Source: Capronia americana (taxonomy: Eukaryota > Ascomycota > Eurotiomycetes > Chaetothyriales > Herpotrichiellaceae). Taken from it: a stretch of 64,000 bases of DNA. The notes beneath the pieces were generated by a model. The model saw only the letters and a program-made list of their open reading frames with translations. It searched no databases and was not told the DNA's origin. Position 1 is the first letter of the stretch. Each line of letters opens with the position of its first letter. Shown here piece by piece: positions 53,391-64,000 of the stretch. The position numbers and the translations under genes were made by a program. The stretch spans positions 1,736,001 to 1,800,000 of the forward strand of contig JADWQD010000002.1 in NCBI GenBank assembly GCA_016110215.1. Direction: 5' to 3'.

Positions 53391-56300
53391 GGGCAAAGGC
53401 GCCGACAGAGTATCAACCGCTCAGCCTGTCCGTTGTGAAAGCGGAATAGAAGTAGTGTGGACAAGAAGCAACACTTATGTTGAGCTTACCGCTAGGATGA
53501 TATGCGAAAAGCGCCACTTGGAGCTTGCAAAATGTGGCGGAAGGCTATTTTCCCATCGGCGGGCAGCATTGCGAACCACAGATTTTGCGGGGGCATACCA
53601 GGGGACGAAGCGTCGTGGAATCACTTGCTGGTAGAGGCCGCGAATAGAAAGACGAGACGAGACCGTCTCTCCATCTGAGTGCCTCTGCATCTCTTCATAT
53701 CAAGAGCAACATGACTGCACGTTGAAGTGTTCACCTCACCTCGCGCGCAGCCCGAACAAATCATGCACAGTCAATACCTCCAGCCGTGATCCCACTTGGT
53801 TTCGAATTCTAATCGCGCGTCTTTAGCTTCCCTGTGTCTGAGACGGTAATTGACTCATCCAATCCACGAGGTAGCGGCAAGTTGAAGTGTACTTTCGAGC
53901 ACAACTGCTATTTACTAATGCGGGAGATAGTGGTCGATGTCGTAGCGGAGAGAGGATAGATAGAGACTGTAATAGAAAGACACTGCATGAGTAACGTGAT
54001 CGCGCGCTGACGCTGTGCAACGTCTGTGGCGGGCGTCGCGTCGGCGCGTCTAAAGCGTCCGTTTGTACGTCGTACAGAGATAGGGACAAACTTGCAAGTG
54101 GTACGAGTACGAGGACAAGGGACACAGTACTTAGGCATCAAATACACAGTATCAGTACCTGTACCAGTAGTACGGAGTATGTTGTTATCCTAGGACCGCT
54201 ACATACTGCACTATATTGGGCTGCGTATACACTGACTTACCCGCCTACCTCACCGTCGACCATGCCGTGCTTGAGAGGCAAGAAAAAAGAATCTGTTTGC
54301 ACAGGTTCGGGGTCCCCTTCATCGCCACGAAGAGCCGAATCGCAGTGTTGCAGTGTTGCAGTGTGACAACGTCCATCGAAACCGGAACAACAGCAGGGGG
54401 AAAGAAAGTCCAGCGCGCTGAGAAGTAAACAGTTATACTTCTCCCTCTGCGTCATTGAGGGTGTGCACCCGACGCAACCTTCAGTCAGATGCTTTCGGTG
54501 TGCTGGAGCTATTCGTCCAAGTGGCACAAGTATGCATAACGATCATCGATGCACTTGCGTTGGGATGAGCTGGCAGTCATGCACACAGTCACGACAGTAC
54601 ATCGTATGAAGTTGGAGATTCCGAGAGCTCCGTCACCGCGAGTGAGGGAGAACATCCAACCTGACCAGCGATTACGCATGAAGAGCACCTACGTGTTTAC
54701 GGACCGTGTAGATGGATGCTGGTGAATGGGCTGTACATCGGATCGATGGTGCTCCCCAGTGGGTATGTCTAACCATCCAGAATGATGGGCCATTCTTAAC
54801 CGGTGGATCCCCATATGTGGCTGACAGACATCAGTCTTCGTTCGGAGGTGTCGAGGATGTGGGCCTTCGAAGGACGATGATGCAGGATGTGGAATGCGAT
54901 ATCTGCTGGATAGAGGCACATTGCGCGCTATATTTCAATTTGTATTCGTAGAGTGTTTATCTGATCTTTCACCCTCCGGAAATGCATGTGGAAGACAACA
55001 GGGGTGAATCGGGCAGAGCAGACAGCAAGAACCTGCTGAATAAGAAATGTTTCCGGGAAGCGGGCCGATAGGAAATGCTGGTAGACGACGTGCTGTGCTT
55101 ATGGGACTCGGTGAATTTCAATCCCTACACATGGGGCGTTGAGAAGTCAGCTCTAAAAGATCAAGAAGTGACGGGAACGGATGCTTCCAGCCATGCAGTG
55201 ACAACAAGCCCGGGAGAATGGGTGCCACCAATCACTAGCAAATCTGATGTCCATCAACTCCTCTGCGATTCTGTATATTGGACAGAGGGAGGAGTTACCA
55301 GTGACAGCGCAGGCGTATCGTATCTTGCCGTAGCAAGAAGCTCGCGCTTTCAGGTAGGCATCCGCGAACGACTGATGGAATAGTACATCGCACCAAGTCA
55401 AATCTGGTAGGACGTCAACTTGTCCGACCCATGTACGGAGCTTTTGTAGTTGTTGTAGTCCACATCTTAACATACTCGCTCTTGGATAAATCAGACTGAC
55501 GGCCTGTCATTTCTTGAGTTTTTGAGTCGCCAGCCCGAAACACGCCTTTGTCCGGTGAATCCGAGCCGTATTGGACGATATGGAGTATGATAATAGGTCG
55601 GCTGGGTTCGACTGGCAAAACCTGCTTCGACAGCACTGCCTGACGGCGACGCTGAGGTGGGATAAAGGATAGCCGTCGAGGGTGTAAGTGTGCCGCGCCG
55701 ATGAGACCATTCACAGACACTGAATGGATGCGACGTGCGTTCCCGGTTCCGCGTGGGCTAAGTAAGATGGTGCTTCGGGTAGGTCACGAAGAAGCGGTGT
55801 GAGTGTGAAAGGGAAAGCATTGCACCCAAGGAAGGACAAATGTCCAAATTTTCGAGCTTGAGATGAAATCCGGAACTCCTATCGCAAACCGTGGTTGCTC
55901 GTGATCCACACTAAGCAGATGAACACGGCCGACTCATGGCTGCGCCGCATCTTGGTGGCGAGGCGGCCCTCGAGTCCCATAGGAAATGCTTAACCTAGTG
56001 GCCCGCGGCAGGAAGACCGCGTAGACCATTGGTGTACTCGGAGAGCAGACGACAGGAAGCTATCCACTTGTCGGAGGCTAAGTGGTTGTTCTTGTGAGAT
56101 CGATAAACCAATGGTGATGAGTAGGCTCGATCTTCCTGCAAGGCCACACGAACCAGGGGACTGGCTTAATCCCCACGTCCGAGTATTAGCATTAGTCCCT
56201 ACTACCTTGATGCAACAATAGAGTATATAGCAGGGACTGCCTCTTGCTTTCGTGATTAGCAGCTCGCTTTTTGAGTCGGATCATTTGGACTCTCATGATC

Positions 56301-57836
56301 ATTGATTGTACTGCATGTGCGGTGCACAGTGGCCAATGTGTGAGCTATCCCCTCAGGACCCAATCACGGCCTCAGTAGTATTACTGGATTCCTCAGCTGC
56401 ATCTGGTTGACTTACCTTCGACGAAATGCGCAGCTTGGAGAGGTTGGTCTGACGTGGCACAAGATGCCACGATGCACAGCGGTTATCTGGGACGCAGACT
56501 TTTTCCGAACCAGGGTGGCACAGCAGCATGCATTGTGTCACCATGGCGAGGCTTTCTGCATCGTGGATAGCTCTTTCTGTCACTGACTTGCCTCTCTCGT
56601 GGCTGCCACGGGATGTGCCTCGTTGGGCAGAATGCAGCGCCCGGCGATCAGGTGCCCGTGTTGAGGATATCTTGCCCGCTTGCATGACGAATCGTGTTCA
56701 AGCGGCGGTGTGATAGTGCAGTGTGAAGCTGTCGACTGGTGAAAGTGAGGTAGCAAAAGGCGGTGATTGAACGAATGAAAGACGTGGCAGATGGTCCTTG
56801 GGCATCCAAGTCCCGAATCTGTGTGGCGCGGACAATATGCCGCATGTCTGAAAGTTCGAAGGGGCTGTGACAAGGGGACGCTATGCTTGTGACGAGCTCT
56901 TGTGTCGATATCCAGAAGATCCAATTGCGTCCGTGGACACACGGGCGACGGAGTGTCAGAGCAAGAGACTGGGTGACGAAGAAGTGAGAGAAAGCGGAGA
57001 GCAAGCGAGCTGCAAACAGGAAACTGCGGCGCGTCGCATTGCTGCTCGGCACGGGTTGGAAAATCGACCGGGGGGACATGGACTCGCCCTGCGCCAGTCA
57101 GCCCACCAGCCAACCTTCAGTTGCAGCAGCTGATGATTCGACCGGAATTGCATGTGCCGCCGTTACTGGAAATTCACACCGTCGGCCAGCCTCTGGGAAT
57201 GACAGTCCGGCGACATTTGCCCTCCGCTGCTTCATTGGAGTCGCGACAAACCTTCCTTCCCGCCCGCCTTGCGACCTCGCGCGAGGCAACGGCCTAAGCC
57301 TCAGCGATGTAAATGATGCGGTACCATGACAGGCCGCCATTGGAACGAGTGTTTGCTGACTGGAGCCTCGACTTGACTTGAAGTCGTGGACGCAAGGCTG
57401 ACAGGACTCAACGGCGTCTGCGCCTCCCTCTGGATTCGATACTGACTCGTCGAGTCGACTTCAGAGCAGCCAGTTGTCTATAAGTCTTTCGTCCAGGAAC
57501 CAAACAGCTTTGCTGGTTCTAAGCCTTCGAAGCCCAACCTAACAGGCGGAGTCTGGGGACTCTATCATTTGTTGTTATCATGCTCGTTCGAACACCTCGC
57601 GGACGGGATTGGGGCCCAGCTCTGTGCGGAACTGGCGGCGCCCGTGATTCCTCAATACACGTTGCAGAGCGCCATGACCCGTCATGAAGCGCTGGGCTTA
57701 TATATGCCGCAGGGTTCTGATCCAACTGCACTGCAGTACATGAAGACTTTTGGTCCGAACTACCCACGGTGCCTCCTTTACTACGAACGAAGCTTCATGC
57801 TAGTGGAGCTCTTCGCGCGACAGGTGAATCAGCGGA
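53391..57836. other. 4.4 kb without a supported gene
   Basis: Open frames are all short, overlap on both strands and carry no recognisable motif. There is a tacggagtat motif at 54171-54180 and a tandem gcagtgttgcagtgt run near 54342-54363. I see no transposase, RNA gene or long repeat. Confidence 0.5.
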
Positions 57837-58619
57837 ATGCAACATCAAGATACACATATGGCAACTCGCCCTGGTGGCCGATCACAGGACAGTCTCGAGG
57901 GCAGCGTCAGTCCAGCGCAGGTAACCTTTGGACCGACTGCGTCGTCCTTGGGAAGTCCAAGTGTTCACCAGGAAGTGGGCTCACCGTGTTCACTTCCGCC
58001 CGTGGACAATGACCCGCCCCCGCAGAAGTGCACCGAGTCACACGGTCAGCTCGCCCTGGCCACCAGCTAGGAAGCATCATGCTTACAGAAGACAGGATTG
58101 CCGGGCACGCCATTCGCGACTCCACCGGGGAGCCTTCGGTTTCCACAAGCACATACGCTCAATGACAGCCCACAGGATCACCGCGAACGCCATCCCAACA
58201 CAGCTCAAAGGACAAATGTGGGATCTGAATCACCACGAGGAGCGCCGAGTCCCTTCACACCACCCACACGCATTCCCTCATATGATTACCTCCAAGGGAT
58301 CGGAAGTTGGCATTTTGATGTGGAGCAACGACCGAACTTGGGTGTGCATCGGGAAAACGGAGCACGGCACTTGCAGCATGGAGGCGAAGTCGGAAATGGT
58401 GACAGATCCTTCGATAGCCCTCGATCTGGCTCTTTGTCTCTCTCCTTCAGCAATGACCAAGACCAGATGAGTCAGGCTGAGCAGCAGCAACAACATCAGC
58501 AGGAGCAACAACATCAGCAGGAGCAACAACATCAGCAGGAGCAACAACATCAGCAGGAGCAACAACAACATCAGCAGGAGCAACAACAACATCGACAGCA
58601 GCAACAGCAACAACGATGA
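57837..58619 (+). CDS. Candidate Pro/Ser-rich protein with a Gln-rich tail
   Basis: Two same-frame open stretches (57837-57920 and 58089-58619) can be joined by a 168-nt intron (CAG, GTAACC...CTTACAG), giving 204 residues. The first part is Gly/Ser-rich, the middle Pro/Ser/Arg-rich (KTGLPGTPFATPPGSLRFPQ, SPRGAPSPFTPPTRIPSYDY), and the end is a tandem Gln/His/Glu run. The composition is that of a disordered, perhaps regulatory, protein. No DNA-binding domain is seen, and extra 5' exons are possible. A chance open frame over a CAG/CAA repeat cannot be excluded for the tail. Confidence 0.35.
58491..58615 (+). repeat. 18-base minisatellite encoding QHQQEQ
   Basis: The unit caacatcagcaggagcaa is repeated four times exactly (58491-58562), then continues as 21-base and degenerate CAG/CAA variants. 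In the candidate gene frame it gives repeated Gln-His-Gln-Gln-Glu-Gln. Confidence 0.92.
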
Positions 58620-59933
58620 CGACGACAACAGCAGCAGTAGTAGCACCAGCCAGACGCACCTAATAGGTAACAGCACCGAGACATTCCATCCCAGCACTGC
58701 TAGTATCGTCTAGCCCGCACCAGTCGGCTATCCGCGAGTGTTCCGGTCGCTCAAGGCATATCAGGAGGCAAACCTTTCTTGGACATGAAATTGTTTCGAT
58801 TCGGTGAAAGAATTATTGTTGTACTCTGATTTTCCGCTTTGATTTGCATTTGCTGATTCCAACGGGAGGTTCGACTTTGACGGTTCTACCGGAGTTGATC
58901 TAGAATGGACAACACGACCTCACGGTCACTTTTATTTCTTTACCACGGCTTTGGTGGCTGGCGTACTTGCTTCCTGTCATGTTATTTTTATTTTTTTGGT
59001 GTTCTAGTGTTGAACTAATAGTCTACATTTCAGTGTTTGGGATTGGATGTCTCGGCACCATATGATATGTATCATTCCATCAATGAAGACCACGTTTCTA
59101 TCGTCACAAAGATAACCCAAGCCAAGTCTCCGAGAATGAGAAGTCGTTGTTTCATTAGCGCAACCTAAGACCACCTCGCCGGGTCGTCCTCGTTGCTTGT
59201 CCCCGATGTGGAACGCGATATACATGTGTACTTTGACCTATTCCTGTCTTCTTCCCTGCTATGTCTATGTCTATGTCCTGTTTGTTCCCTTTGTGTCGAG
59301 TCTCGCATTGCACGGGATGTACCCTGCCTCACCATGCCTGGACATGAGACATGGGGGGCACAATGGATCGAAGCGAGACATATGTACGTTGCCTAGAGAA
59401 TACCTCGCCACGACAACGCAGCATTGTTCTATCTCCAAGATCCTGGTTTCAGGACATAAAGGGCAGGTCACAGTATCTTTCATGCTCCGCGAATGCCGAT
59501 GCCACGCAGAGGCAGAGGCAGAGGCAGAGGCAGAGGCAGAGGCAAAGGCAGAGGCGGTTCTATCGCGAGAGTGCTCCATGCCACTGCATGTCCATGATGG
59601 GGCTCCGCGATGTCTCTGTGTCTGGAGCAGAAAAAGGGCTGTTCTGCCCTGGACTTCCATCAAACCCTCTATTAGTAAAGCGCAAGGAGAGATCAGACCA
59701 GCCTCCGCGAACACTTTTCGCCATTTCCATTCCTCATCCGTCACCGACAAGAGCAGATCAGGTTCCATACCCAAGCTTTGCGAGTCCATTTTGTTCCTCT
59801 TCCATTACTGCTCGCTGCCACCATTACCAACGCGGAGAACCTGTCGACCAACTATCCGCACTTCAGACAACGTCGAGAAGACCTGACAGGGCGAACCGGC
59901 CTTTGGTCCTCCTGTTGCGGTCCAGCTGATATT
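58620..59933. other. Spacer with hexanucleotide repeat
   Basis: No supported gene; it carries the gcagag hexamer run and a tatgtc run near 59260-59277. Confidence 0.45.
59506..59556. repeat. gcagag hexanucleotide microsatellite
   Basis: About eight copies of gcagag with one gcaaag variant. Two overlapping plus-strand frames read Ala-Glu or Gln-Arg runs through it, neither clearly coding. Confidence 0.85.
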
Positions 59934-60329
59934 ATGTCACGTCAGGGCGCGATGGAGAAGACAGACGATGAGAACAACGTAGATGAACGATTCGAGGCTC
60001 TGGTGCAAGAAGGGTTCAAGTGCATGTTCTGCCAGAAGTGTGTTTCCGAAGGACCGTGCGATCCGTCACTGGTGTATTGCAGGAATAAGTACCTCTGTCC
60101 TTGGTGCTCGTTAGACCTCCGGGCCAGGAAGAGAGGCGGCCGCAGCCAGCATGTCGGGCGATGCAAGGCCAGTTTAGGTAAACCGAGCGTCAGTGCATGT
60201 CTCGTCACACACAACAAACAGTTCTCGATAGAGATGGCGGACGGCAAGATCGATCGTGAGATCTTGGAAGCAGCGGGTTTGGCTGTCAGATCGCCACCAG
60301 ACACAAGTGGCGGTAGGGCAGGATGGTAG
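59934..60329 (+). CDS. Candidate small Cys-rich (zinc-finger-like) protein
   Basis: A 131-residue open frame from ATG 59934. After an acidic start (MEKTDDENNVDERFEALVQE) it has CMFCQKC, further Cys, and LCPWC followed at x12 by HVGRC, which could form one or two C2HC/C2H2-like metal sites. The C-terminus is unremarkable. I know fungal proteins with similar isolated Cys/His segments but cannot name a family. The frame stays open upstream without an ATG, so a 5' exon is possible. Confidence 0.35.
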   Translation: MSRQGAMEKTDDENNVDERFEALVQEGFKCMFCQKCVSEGPCDPSLVYCRNKYLCPWCSLDLRARKRGGRSQHVGRCKASLGKPSVSACLVTHNKQFSIEMADGKIDREILEAAGLAVRSPPDTSGGRAGW

Positions 60330-63165
60330 GGAGGCTGCTCCACGATCTCATGCAGTGGCTGCAGCACGTCAGGGCAGGACAGGAACGGAGACATGAAGAA
60401 TGAAACAAAGGGTGCGACTGGGTAACAACAAACAGTAACACCGTCTGCTCTCATGGCATAGGAGAGGGAATCCAATCCACATATGATGTCGACGGGTGCT
60501 TTCAGACGCGTTCACTGCATACAGTCGTTGGCGGGTGAGCTTGTCGGGCTCGGTGAGCATGTATCTCGCCGCTGTCGATAGTTGCAGTTAGCCTCAAGAC
60601 AACGTGCGTCCTGTTCAACACGTCTTCTATTTTTCAGTTGTGCGTCCTCTTCACCTCACACCTTTATCTCCAGTGTGTATCTTATTCGATTCATCCTTTG
60701 AGCCTCGGTGTACATCACGTTCAACCCCTTTCTTTCCAGGATGTGTCTCACTCATCTCGACCGTTTACATTCTCGATTGACAGTGTCACGGATTTGGAGT
60801 TTAGAGGGGGTGGCGGCAGTGACCGGTACTGGTGTGTACAGAGAATCTTGATAGTGGTGTGTTCAGAGTATACCTGAGTGGTCGTTGCCGAAATGGCAGT
60901 TCGGTTGAGCAGTTCCGCAGCAGTAGTATTTGTTAGCGATTGGTACGTACCTACTCGTCTTGTACGAGTTGATTCTGTCCCGGAAGATCCCGCCAGGCTT
61001 GGTTGCTTCCATACCGCAGGCAACACAGGTGACAGGTCAAAGCTTGCCATAGCGGTCTTCGAAGCTTGCCAAGGAGCCATGGGCGTCCGAGCCTCGCCTT
61101 CCACCTCTCTAGGACGCGAACGTCGTCGCTCACCTTCGTCCTTCCTTCGACGCCCACACTCTGAGTCGGCCAACAGATTCACTGTTGCTTCTCAGCGCGG
61201 CCAGAATCGGGATACAAGGTCGAGGAGTTGCCCCCTGGCAATCCAGCGGGGAAGGCATGGGCAACCGTAGGTAGTGGTTCTGTCCTCTGCATATTGCCAG
61301 CCTGCCCTGACACGAGCGCCATCCCTACCTTAGCCTCTTCGTGGCAAGATCCGGATCCAGATGCGGGAGAAAAGAATTCTGCCTGACAAGTTGGTGCCTC
61401 GCGTATTTCGCCATCGTAACAAGTGGATGTCGCCTCCGACAAATCACAGTCGGACATCGTCGATATGCCGTGGATTCGACCCGATCAAGCAGTCCACGTT
61501 CGAATTTGCGCATAAATCTATCTGTCCACAATGCGCAAGTAGTTGTCAGGCTTTCCTCGACTTGAACACTTGACCGGAGCCAAATTTTGGGGAGGTACAG
61601 CCAAACATAGCCTGCCACGGGTACATAAGGTGTTGCAGCAATGCTGTTCGTCAAGCCCGTGACTGAACCACAATGAACACGCCACTCAACGGGGTGTCAG
61701 TCTCGTTTCTGTCCTGTGGTGCGAACATGTTCCTGGCGACTGCAGCCTTTTTCAGGGGCCTCCCGTCTGCGCCGATGTGTCCTTGCACTGGTGAAATTCC
61801 TGCCTCTAACGGGGATTTCCTTGCTCTTTGCTCAAGCCCTCGAGGGAGATGCTTGGTCGTCTGGTCCTTCGCGAACCTTGAAATGGACGAACGGGTATGT
61901 TTCTGTGGGTTTGAGTTGAGGGAGCCCTCTACTGCCCATTCGATGGCAGAGTTGAGGACGATTGCTGAGGGTCGGGAAGTCTTGGGAAAAGTCAAGGAAG
62001 GATGACCCAACGGCCGTGGCTTTATGTCTCGACGGGACGACTTGAAGCTTTCGCAGTCGGCTTGTTATCTTCCAGACTCGCCCAGATGGTTCGAAGCAAT
62101 TCATAAGCCCGAAGGGTTTTTCGAGTTTGACTCAACAGACGACCATTCCGAGACGTCGACCGAGCGTCTCTCATGATAGCATCTGCTAAACCCCGTCGCC
62201 AAATCCAGCAAAACGCACGCAGGAGAGAAGGAAAGCAGAAAGGTAAAAGCTTATGCACGGCCACACGGCCCTCCGTTCCCCCCGGGTGCCTTTGCCGGAG
62301 AGTATTCCATATACTCGGTACAGTATCTATGGACAAAGCCTAACCTGATTAGAATCCCAGCCTGCGCCCTCCCCACCGGCCTACCACTCTCTTTGTTCCT
62401 GGTCGCGCATACTGTCTTCATGGCGGTCTTGGATTTACACATGGTTTCGGCGAGAAGCAGTGTATGCCTCCAGATCCAGGTCTCTGGGGAAAACTCTGTC
62501 CCTTATTGACTTTGTACCGGTCTCTCATACCAGCCTGAAACCCCCGGAATCTCCCATTCGCTTGCAAGTGCCCCAACAACGGTATCTGCGACCCCCTTGC
62601 TCACGCTGATGGTACCAACGCGCACTTATTTCTCGTCGTGGCTTCTTGAGCTTTATCTGAATCGGCCGGGTAGCAGAAGATATCGACTACCCTACAGTGA
62701 CAATGCTCGGAGTCGAAATGAACACCTCACACTGCATCTTCATGCTGATTTCCGCGGCCTGCACCCTACGAAGTTCTCGGGACCGATATGAATTTCTCCC
62801 GGCCACCCTTTCTCACCCACTTGGACTGTGACAAGTTGATTCCGATGCTAACGAGATCATGATAGCAGCATAATACCGGTTCGACCTTTGACATACACAT
62901 GCGAGTCACACGCGCTCCATCGAGCCGAACCTGTCCACCTCTATATCTGCAAGCGTACATCCAATTACGCTGTTGACCTATTATATCCAGACACACAATG
63001 ATGCGGATCACAAAGATCGAAGTGAGACTGGAAGGAAGCTCCATGGATGCGCACGCACGTCACTGCAGCGCTGGGCCGTTATGTTCGTCATGCACATCCC
63101 TCTTTGACTGACGACTACATTTGGCCAGGTAGTGTCGTTGTACAGGCACAGAACAAGCACTTGAG
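60330..63165. other. 2.8 kb without a supported gene
   Basis: Overlapping open frames of 100-145 codons occur on both strands (for example 61673-62005 plus and 61651-62010 minus), but neither strand shows a domain or clear codon preference. No repeats of note. Confidence 0.45.
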
Positions 63166-63606
63166 GTGGTGGGGGTTACTCAGACAAATGCAGCGAGTAC
63201 AGGTTCTTGGACAAGTCGTCAGCCGCCAGAAAGATCTCTTGAGCATTTCCACATTCGAAAGGTCGAAGATCTGTCCCGTAAGCGCCTATTCGCCCAAGTC
63301 TTCAACACGAGTCATCCTTGCTTCACAGAGACTCATCGCGTGGTTACGCTCGCGAAGTATTGTGATGAGGTTGATTGTTGGAAGTCGGAATAGGAAGAAC
63401 TTTCTGCTTCGAATTTGGTGTCGGCAGCAGATACTATGCAATCCTATGAGGCTTCCTCCCTCGAATTGGATCAAAATCACCAACTCGTCAAGCTCGTTGT
63501 CCTACTCTTTCCACTGTTTGGGAAGTATATGTCGGATAATCAGTATTTCCGGTTTCCGGGACGAGTGAGTTCCGCCATATGTTGGTGGTCTTCACTTTGC
63601 TCTTAA
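63166..63606 (+). pseudogene. Possible gene relic or unresolved spliced gene
   Basis: Two open stretches in the same frame (63166-63393 and from about 63397 to 63606) are divided by a single TAG. They read as plausible protein (HRVVTLAKYCDEVDCWKSE, stop, EELSASNLVSAADTMQSYEA). I saw no good intron that removes the stop. The sequence around AKYCDEVDCW faintly recalls fungal BTB-type proteins, but this is weak. Confidence that it was ever a gene is low. Confidence 0.2.
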
Positions 63607-64000
63607 CCTCACGGCGGCATTCGATAAAGGGGATGACGATAATGGTCTCTCAGGCGATTTGCTATACAAGATTGTGAAGGTTTGTGCAAATGTTGACCCA
63701 AGCCACGGACGACGTTGCCGGAGCATGATCTTGTGTTTACATTGCTTGGGCACTCGTTCTAACATGGTTGAAATATCCGGACCTGCTCATCACATAGGAT
63801 TACTTCTCGAGGCGGGAAAATCAGGACGTACAGGCCGCGGAGAAGGAGGACAGACCCGCATAAACTTGGTAGATCAGATTCTACCTGTGTCCTTCGCGCG
63901 GCATGTGTCTTCAGCTCGCTGTTCTCCCCCAGGGCGATGAGAGTCATGCGAAATGAGAACGCTCGACTCACCTCCGGCAACGATGCAGGTGCCGCTAGTA
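63607..64000. other. Right edge, nothing firm
   Basis: Short open frames on both strands; a gene continuing beyond the window cannot be excluded. Confidence 0.4.

Noticed and set aside
59197..59886. 229-codon plus-strand frame through the gcagag repeat
   Set aside because: It is kept open mainly by the microsatellite, overlaps another frame of similar length, and shows no domain.
1..64000. tRNA or rRNA genes
   Set aside because: I looked for B-box-like GGTTCGA/GTTCAA contexts (for example near 30927 and 3099) but found no matching A box or cloverleaf. A tRNAscan run would be decisive.

Overview
The window is nuclear DNA from a filamentous ascomycete (Pezizomycotina). Genes carry short introns (about 45 to 135 nt, several with a CTAAC/CTAAT branch site just before the AG), intergenic spaces are 0.2 to 2 kb, and the gene set is typically fungal: HET domain, Mak5, Med7, SUR7/PalI-like, SigF-like NTF2, DUF4238. 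I cannot place it to class or genus from sequence alone. All splice sites given here were assigned by eye from reading frame, GT/AG signals and family conservation.

Layout. 0-7 kb: a WW/FF splicing factor (URN1-like) divergent from the 20S proteasome alpha-3 subunit gene (PRE9/PSMA4), then a DUF4238 protein. 7-11 kb: a repeat-rich spacer and one conserved unknown. 11-18.5 kb, accessory-looking: a HET-domain protein, two neighbouring medium-chain reductases and a patatin-like phospholipase. 18.9-25.2 kb, conserved housekeeping block: MAK5, ADE13, MED7 and a PAP2 lipid phosphatase. 26-44 kb, mixed metabolism and surface proteins: a flavin monooxygenase, a SigF-like NTF2 membrane protein, a secreted orphan, a collagen-like/mucin-like surface protein, an SDR, a SUR7/PalI-like membrane protein, a haloperoxidase-type alpha/beta hydrolase and alanine aminotransferase. 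45-53.4 kb: the 19S proteasome subunit RPN7, a small unresolved gene, and a very large ubiquitin-system gene. 53.4-64 kb: gene-poor, with low-complexity candidate ORFs only.

The standout is the gene at 48283-53390. One 1673-residue protein carries a ubiquitin-like N-terminus, a RING-like Cys/His cluster, a vWA domain whose MIDAS is split by about 500 residues containing a U-box, and a complete C-terminal E2 (UBC) domain. The E2 catalytic cysteine codon is itself split by the only intron. This would combine E2 and E3 functions in one polypeptide. Three ubiquitin-proteasome genes (PRE9, RPN7 and this one) fall in the window, but they are separately promoted and spread out, so I do not read them as a cluster.
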